NCBI GenBank assembly: GCA_004552385.1
Contig: SFOL01000066.1
Coordinates: 1-10,237, forward strand
DNA: 10,237 nucleotides
Reading direction: 5' to 3'
Source: Bacteroidales bacterium
GTDB taxonomy: Bacteria; Bacteroidota; Bacteroidia; Bacteroidales; Marinilabiliaceae
A model generated the notes under the pieces. It was not told the DNA's origin, searched no databases, and saw only the letters and a list, made by a program, of their open reading frames with translations. This document shows positions 6,783-10,237 of this stretch, in pieces (position 1 is the first letter of the stretch; the number at the start of each line of letters is the position of its first letter). Both the position numbers and the translations under genes were made by a program.

Positions 6783-6845
6783 GCAGGCCACCCAAAAGGA
6801 CTTCGGCGCATTTTTTCTTACCATTTAAGACAAAGAACACGAGGA

Positions 6846-7364
6846 ATGGATAAAAATTTCAAAGAACTGCTGCCAGCCGTAAAAGGCTTCGCCTTCGACA
6901 TAGACGGAGTCTTATCGACACAGACCGTGCCAATGTCGGCCGACGGCATACCGATGCGCACAGCAAACATAAAAGACGGCTACGTATTGCAGCTGGCGGT
7001 GAAACTCGGCTACAAAATAGCCATAATAACAGGCGGCAAGAGCGACGCCATAAAGAAAAGATATGAGGGGCTCGGCATAACCGACATATACATGGGCCAG
7101 GCCACAAAAATGGGGGCCTACACAGAGTGGCGCGACGCGAACGCGCTAAACGACAACGAGATATTGTATATGGGCGATGACATTCCAGACCTTCCTATAC
7201 TGAAAACCGTAGGAGTGGCCACATGCCCGTCGGACGCATGCACCGACGTGAAGGAGGTGTGCCGCTACATTTCGCCATTCAAGGGTGGCGAATGCTGCGT
7301 GAGAGACGTTGTGGAGCAAGTGCTGCGCTCCAAAGGCCAGTGGGGTCACGACCACTCCTGGTAA
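6846..7364 (+). CDS. KdsC-like HAD-superfamily phosphatase
   Basis: This is a cap-less C0-type HAD phosphatase of the 3-deoxy-octulosonate-8-phosphate phosphatase family; 172 residues is the family length and such enzymes are tetramers. Motif I is FDIDGVLS at 17-24, with nucleophile Asp18 and acid/base Asp20. Motif II is ITGG at 61-64, the motif III Lys is in QATKMGAY (Lys88), and motif IV is GDDIPD at 110-115. E. coli KdsC has ITGR and a C-terminal GGRGAVRE, whereas this protein has ITGG and GGECCVRD (147-154), so two substrate-facing Arg positions are changed. KDO-8-phosphate phosphatase is therefore the family call, not a proven activity, and no symbol is given. It starts 63 bases after the preceding gene and 23 bases before the UbiA gene; these two genes commonly occur together in Bacteroidales. 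Confidence 0.88.
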   Translation: MDKNFKELLPAVKGFAFDIDGVLSTQTVPMSADGIPMRTANIKDGYVLQLAVKLGYKIAIITGGKSDAIKKRYEGLGITDIYMGQATKMGAYTEWRDANALNDNEILYMGDDIPDLPILKTVGVATCPSDACTDVKEVCRYISPFKGGECCVRDVVEQVLRSKGQWGHDHSW

Positions 7365-7387
7365 TCGGGTACTAAACGATTCGGAGT

Positions 7388-8332
7388 ATGAGCGTCATGG
7401 GACTCATAAGGCTGGTCAGGCTGCCAAATCTGGCATTCATCGTGCTGTTCCAGGTCATGCTGCGATACAGCCTCGTGCTGCCGATGCTGGCGAAATTCGG
7501 GGTGGAACCCGCACTGAGCGGCGCGCAATTCGCGATGCTCGTGATCGCGACGGTGTGCCTCGCCGCCGGAGGTAACGCCATAAACGACTACTTTGACATA
7601 GAGGCCGACAAGGTGAACAGGCCGGACCGCGTCGTGATAGGCAACGTGGTGAACCGGAGGTTTGCGCTCCTGACCCACGTGGTCACGACCCTCATTGGAA
7701 TATTCGCCGGCATCTACCTGTCATTCATACTGCGACGCCCCGCATTCCTGCTGCTGTTTGTGACGCTGCCGGTGCTTCTGTGGTTCTACTCGACACACTT
7801 CAAAAAACAGGTACTCGTTGGCAACCTCCTCGTGGCAATTCTCGTGGCCCTGACCGGATACATGGTGGTGTCGGTAGAATTTGCCGCGCTTGACCGCTCA
7901 AACTGCCCAATGAGCACCAATGAGCCACCGCTCTCATGGATATGGTACATCGTGTGCGCATACTCAGTTTTCGCATTCATATGCAACCTGGGACGCGAGA
8001 TAATTAAAGACCTTGAAGATGCCGAGGGAGACGGCAAGGCCGGGTGCCACACACTGGCGATAGAGCTGGGGCCGACATACTCGAAGGCGGTGGTAACTCT
8101 CGTCGAGGCTGTATTACTGGCGGGTTGCAGCCTCGCACTTGGCAACATTCCGAGCTGGATAGACACATCACGGCCCACGGCGTATTTCGTATTGCTGATA
8201 GCAATCCCAACCGCCGCCATGTGCGCAATGGTGTGGTCGGGCCATGACAGACGGGCCTACCATAGAGCGTCGCAGCTCAGCAAGGCGATAATGGCGGCAG
8301 GCGTCATGTCGTTGTTTTTCTTAAACATATAG
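7388..8332 (+). CDS. UbiA-family membrane prenyltransferase
   Basis: This integral membrane enzyme would transfer a polyprenyl chain from its diphosphate to an acceptor. The 314 residues contain about nine hydrophobic helices. The first Asp-rich motif is NAINDYFDIEADKVNRPDR at 63-81, including N66-D67-x-x-D70-x-x-x-D74. The second is REIIKDLEDAEGD at 203-215, holding D208, D211 and D215; these bind Mg-diphosphate in the family. Relatives in Bacteroidales are often annotated as geranylgeranylglycerol-phosphate geranylgeranyltransferase because of similarity to archaeal DGGGP synthases, but menaquinone-type (MenA) or other acceptors cannot be excluded. The ATG at 7388 has GGAG three bases before it; the Met at 7397 is an alternative. 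It is flanked by the KdsC-like gene and a nitroreductase 38 bases downstream, in one probable transcript. The family is firm; the acceptor is unknown. Confidence 0.88.
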   Translation: MSVMGLIRLVRLPNLAFIVLFQVMLRYSLVLPMLAKFGVEPALSGAQFAMLVIATVCLAAGGNAINDYFDIEADKVNRPDRVVIGNVVNRRFALLTHVVTTLIGIFAGIYLSFILRRPAFLLLFVTLPVLLWFYSTHFKKQVLVGNLLVAILVALTGYMVVSVEFAALDRSNCPMSTNEPPLSWIWYIVCAYSVFAFICNLGREIIKDLEDAEGDGKAGCHTLAIELGPTYSKAVVTLVEAVLLAGCSLALGNIPSWIDTSRPTAYFVLLIAIPTAAMCAMVWSGHDRRAYHRASQLSKAIMAAGVMSLFFLNI

Positions 8333-8370
8333 GAACAATGTGGCCTCGACCACAAAAAAACATAATTCAA

Positions 8371-9114
8371 ATGCAGACAAACCCACTCTACACACACAAG
8401 TCCATAAGGAAATATAAGCAGCAGCCGATAGACGACGAAACAATCAACAAAATTGTGGATGCAGGCATAAGAGGCTCAAACACAGGCAACATGCAGCTTT
8501 ACAGCATAGTGTTGACCACAAGCGACGACGTGAAGCGCGAACTGGCCCCCGCACACTTTAACCAGCCTATGGTAACCTCAGCCCCCTTAGTCGCCACAGT
8601 CTGCGTGGACGTGAACAGGATGAGCAAGTGGTGCAAAGTGAGCAACGCCGACCTCGCGTTCAACAACCTTGAGAGCTTCATCACCGCCTCAATCGACGCC
8701 ACCATAGTGGCGCAAAACATGGCTCTGGCGGCCGAGGAGGAGGGGCTTGGCATATGCTACATAGGCACGACGACCTACAACCCGGACATGATAATCGACG
8801 TTCTCAAACTCCCCAAAGGAGTCTTCCCCCTCGTGACACTCACGATAGGCTACCCCGACGAGACCCCGGCCCTGACGGAGCGCCTTCCCGCCGCCGCCAT
8901 TGTCCACAAAGACAGGTACGCCGATTACTCAGACTCCGACATAAAGGCCCTCCACGCCGAGAAAGAGGCCAACCCGCTGAACAAAAAATTTGTGGAGGAG
9001 AACCACAAAGAGAACCTGGCCCAGGTCTTCGCTGAAATACGTTACCCGCGGCAGACGAGCGAGGCGTTCAGCGAGCGCCTTGTCGAGACCCTGAAAAAGC
9101 AGGGCCTCATGTAG
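8371..9114 (+). CDS. Nitroreductase-family FMN oxidoreductase
   Basis: This is a flavoprotein of the nitroreductase fold, probably a dimeric NAD(P)H-dependent FMN enzyme that reduces quinones, nitro compounds or flavins. The 247-residue length and C-terminal extension resemble the NfsA/NfrA group. The FMN-phosphate segment is SIRKYK at 11-16 and the second FMN loop GSNTGNMQ at 35-42. The long central helix carries AQNMALAAEEEGLGICYIG (114-132), and GYPDETP follows at 160-166. The ATG at 8371 is chosen because MQTNPLYTHKSIRKY matches the family start and an A-rich leader precedes it; the frame opens at 8338 but would add an atypical MWPRPQ tail. It is the last gene of the plus-strand run and is followed by a strong terminator. 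The in vivo substrate cannot be read from sequence. Confidence 0.9.
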   Translation: MQTNPLYTHKSIRKYKQQPIDDETINKIVDAGIRGSNTGNMQLYSIVLTTSDDVKRELAPAHFNQPMVTSAPLVATVCVDVNRMSKWCKVSNADLAFNNLESFITASIDATIVAQNMALAAEEEGLGICYIGTTTYNPDMIIDVLKLPKGVFPLVTLTIGYPDETPALTERLPAAAIVHKDRYADYSDSDIKALHAEKEANPLNKKFVEENHKENLAQVFAEIRYPRQTSEAFSERLVETLKKQGLM

Positions 9115-9140
9115 CCGCGGAATCAAGCAAAAGCAATAAA

Positions 9141-9180
9141 CCCCGCCCACCGTCAAGAAACGGGATGGGCGGGGCATTTT
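9141..9180. terminator. Bidirectional terminator between the nitroreductase and DUF2023 genes
   Basis: CCCCGCCCA at 9141-9149 pairs perfectly with TGGGCGGGG at 9166-9174. An inner CCGT/ACGG stem (9150-9153 with 9160-9163) extends it, with a two-base bulge. On the plus strand CATTTTATT follows. On the minus strand the stem is followed by TTTATTGCTTTTG. Its place between two convergent genes fits termination of both transcripts. Confidence 0.85.
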
Positions 9181-9196
9181 ATTGCAATGATGATAA

Positions 9197-9541
9197 TCAG
9201 CAGGCCTCCTTCTTCCGGTCGCAATAACGCTCGCACTGAAGGCAGATGTCAAAGCCAAGCAACGCGCCAAGAATAAAATCCTCCTCGGGCGTGAGGTCAT
9301 ACAACGGCCGCGACACGAAACGGCTCACAGCCTTGATACACTGCGGTCTTCCGAAATATATATTGACATTGGCATCGCCAGCCTCCTGGACGAGATTGTC
9401 TATGCCCAGCCTGTTGAGCCTGTCAACAGCCGCCTGAGCCAAATCTTTGCGCAAAGTGAAAAGAACAAGATTGCGCACGCCCTTTTGAAACTCGTAGATA
9501 TGGTTGCTGAGCACCAAATGTGCCGCATTCTCGCTTGCCAT
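9197..9541 (-). CDS. DUF2023-family small Cys-rich protein
   Basis: This is a 114-residue cytosolic protein with no signal peptide or membrane helix. It resembles the DUF2023 family, recalled from Porphyromonas and Bacteroides as a gene beside flavodoxin. Recognisable features are NHIYEFQKGVRNLVLFT at 13-29, the central RLNRLGIDNLVQ at 41-52, the LTPEEDFILGALLGFDIC block at 83-100, and a C-terminal CLQCERYC at 100-107. That last motif gives C-x2-C-x3-C, with a fourth Cys as the final residue (114). The ATG at 9541 is the start; the frame is open further upstream but would overlap the flavodoxin gene out of frame and adds unrelated Arg/Ser-rich sequence. The flavodoxin stop is 52 bases upstream, so the two are probably co-transcribed. 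Function is unknown; a redox or metal-binding role alongside flavodoxin is inferred from the Cys cluster and context. Confidence 0.8.
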   Translation of the reverse strand: MASENAAHLVLSNHIYEFQKGVRNLVLFTLRKDLAQAAVDRLNRLGIDNLVQEAGDANVNIYFGRPQCIKAVSRFVSRPLYDLTPEEDFILGALLGFDICLQCERYCDRKKEAC

Positions 9542-9593
9542 GGCCTTAATGTCAATATAATGAAATGAACCTACGCAGAAACCACCTGTTTGT

Positions 9594-10082
9594 CTAAAGC
9601 CCGAGCGACGCCACCCATGTGGCAATGCGCTCGTCGGTCTTGTCGCTCTCGTTGACCTCATCGATGGCCAGCCCCACGAACTGGCCGCCGTCAACCGAGG
9701 CCGAGCTGTCAAACGTGTACCCGTCTGTCGACACCTTGCCGACAAGCTCAGCTCCCGCATCGGCGGCAGCCTTGGCTATGATGGACATGGCATCGCAAAA
9801 CGTGTCAGAATAAGAAGACGAGTCGCCACAGCCAAACACCGCCACTTTCTTGCCGGTAAGGTTGGAAGACTTAATAATCTCCACGCCGTCATACCAGTCG
9901 TCTTGAAGTTCACCGCACCCCCAAGTAGACGAGCCAAGGACGAGAACGTCATTCCCGGCAATGACATCGGCATTGAAATCAGACACGGGGAGTGCGCTTG
10001 CGCCAATCTTGCCTGCGATGCGTCCGGCGACATCCTCTGTCGTGCCTGTAGTTGATCCGTAGACTACAATAATCTTGCTCAT
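9594..10082 (-). CDS. fldA: Long-chain flavodoxin
   Basis: Flavodoxin is a soluble FMN one-electron carrier that substitutes for ferredoxin, typically under iron limitation. The 162-residue protein starts MSKIIVVYGS. The FMN-phosphate loop GSTTGTTE is at 9-16. FMN-flanking aromatics are expected at Trp54 in STWGCGELQDDW (52-63) and Tyr91 in GCGDSSSYSDTFCDAM (84-99). The segment about 117-142, including TDGYTFDSSASVDGGQF, is the insertion that defines long-chain flavodoxins. The ATG at 10082 is preferred over 10103, which would add MFTKIII ahead of the first beta strand. A good promoter lies about 90 bases upstream, and a Fur-box-like sequence covers the start codon. It is followed by the DUF2023 gene. 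Confidence 0.95.
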   Translation of the reverse strand: MSKIIVVYGSTTGTTEDVAGRIAGKIGASALPVSDFNADVIAGNDVLVLGSSTWGCGELQDDWYDGVEIIKSSNLTGKKVAVFGCGDSSSYSDTFCDAMSIIAKAAADAGAELVGKVSTDGYTFDSSASVDGGQFVGLAIDEVNESDKTDERIATWVASLGL

Positions 10083-10098
10083 AATGATAATCTTTGTG
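10080..10098. promoter_or_regulatory. Fur-box-like site over the flavodoxin start codon
   Basis: The 19 bases at 10080-10098 match the E. coli Fur consensus (GATAATGATAATCATTATC) at 15 positions, including an unbroken run of 12 (10081-10092). The right half is weaker. The site includes the ATG at 10082-10080, where bound repressor could block elongation or where the site would sit in the early transcript. Iron control of flavodoxin is common, which makes the match plausible, but Bacteroidetes Fur specificity is not established here. Confidence 0.4.
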
Positions 10099-10174
10099 AA
10101 CAAACAGCCACCGCATACGACGCAAAAGCGGTCGCGACGTTAAGCCGTTCGCTTGTTCATTATTTATACTAAGA

Positions 10175-10206
10175 CAAAATTATGCAGCAAAGCTGGCTGA
10201 GACAAT
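10175..10206 (-). promoter_or_regulatory. Promoter of the flavodoxin-DUF2023 pair
   Basis: On the minus strand 10182-10175 is TAATTTTG, an exact TAnnTTTG match. ATTG at 10206-10203 is in the -33 position with a 20-base spacer. Transcription should start near 10168, leaving a leader of about 85 bases before the ATG at 10082. The remaining sequence to 10237 holds no supported gene. Confidence 0.6.
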
Positions 10207-10237
10207 AGATATAATTAACGTGAGTTCGACCAAATCA

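Noticed and set aside
6811..6816. T6 run after the metallophosphoesterase gene as a terminator
   Set aside because: No convincing stem precedes it; read-through into the KdsC-like gene seems as likely. No consensus promoter was found in this 63-base gap either.
9187..9199. Second Fur-like TGATAATCA near the DUF2023 stop
   Set aside because: Only half a site, located at the 3' end of a gene between convergent transcripts, so regulatory meaning is unlikely.

Overview
The window looks like a chromosomal segment of a Bacteroidales bacterium, most likely a moderately GC-rich gut lineage such as Muribaculaceae (the order is fairly secure, the family is a guess). The grounds are Bacteroidetes-type promoters (TAnnTTTG at -7 with a TTG-type -33 about 19-20 bases upstream), little use of Shine-Dalgarno sites, A-rich leaders, and gene pairs typical of the order: gmk-yicC, a KdsC-like phosphatase next to a UbiA prenyltransferase, and a DUF2023 gene next to flavodoxin. 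No mobile element, CRISPR array, tRNA or rRNA was seen. The region is mostly core metabolism.

Layout. (1) Positions 1-58 hold the first 19 codons of an unidentified minus-strand gene. A 261-base divergent spacer with a promoter on each strand separates it from an EamA/DMT membrane transporter (320-1231, +), which ends in a strong hairpin terminator. (2) A minus-strand cluster follows, in transcription order: Ppx/GppA-type phosphatase (4413-3490), YicC-type RNase (3473-2598), guanylate kinase (2485-1922) and NadD (1914-1333). Gaps are 16, 112 and 7 bases; the 112-base gap holds a long inverted repeat. (3) Diverging from the phosphatase gene is a plus-strand run: mnmA, a secreted YkuE-like metallophosphoesterase, a KdsC-like HAD phosphatase, a UbiA-family prenyltransferase and a nitroreductase (4534-9114). 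It closes at a near-perfect hairpin that probably terminates transcription from both sides. (4) Convergent to it, a minus-strand pair encodes long-chain flavodoxin (10082-9594) and a small DUF2023 protein (9541-9197). The pair has a good upstream promoter and a Fur-box-like sequence over the flavodoxin start codon.

How the genes fit together. The minus-strand cluster links nucleotide metabolism (GMP to GDP, NAD synthesis), RNA decay and possibly (p)ppGpp or polyphosphate turnover. The plus-strand run combines tRNA wobble-uridine thiolation with envelope or lipid-type enzymes: a probable sugar-phosphate phosphatase and an integral membrane polyprenyl transferase whose lipid product is not established. 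The flavodoxin-DUF2023 pair looks like an iron-responsive redox unit whose small Cys-rich member has no assigned function. No wholly new multi-gene system is evident. The best leads are the DUF2023-flavodoxin unit with its candidate Fur site, the KdsC-like/UbiA pair, and the inverted repeat between yicC and gmk.
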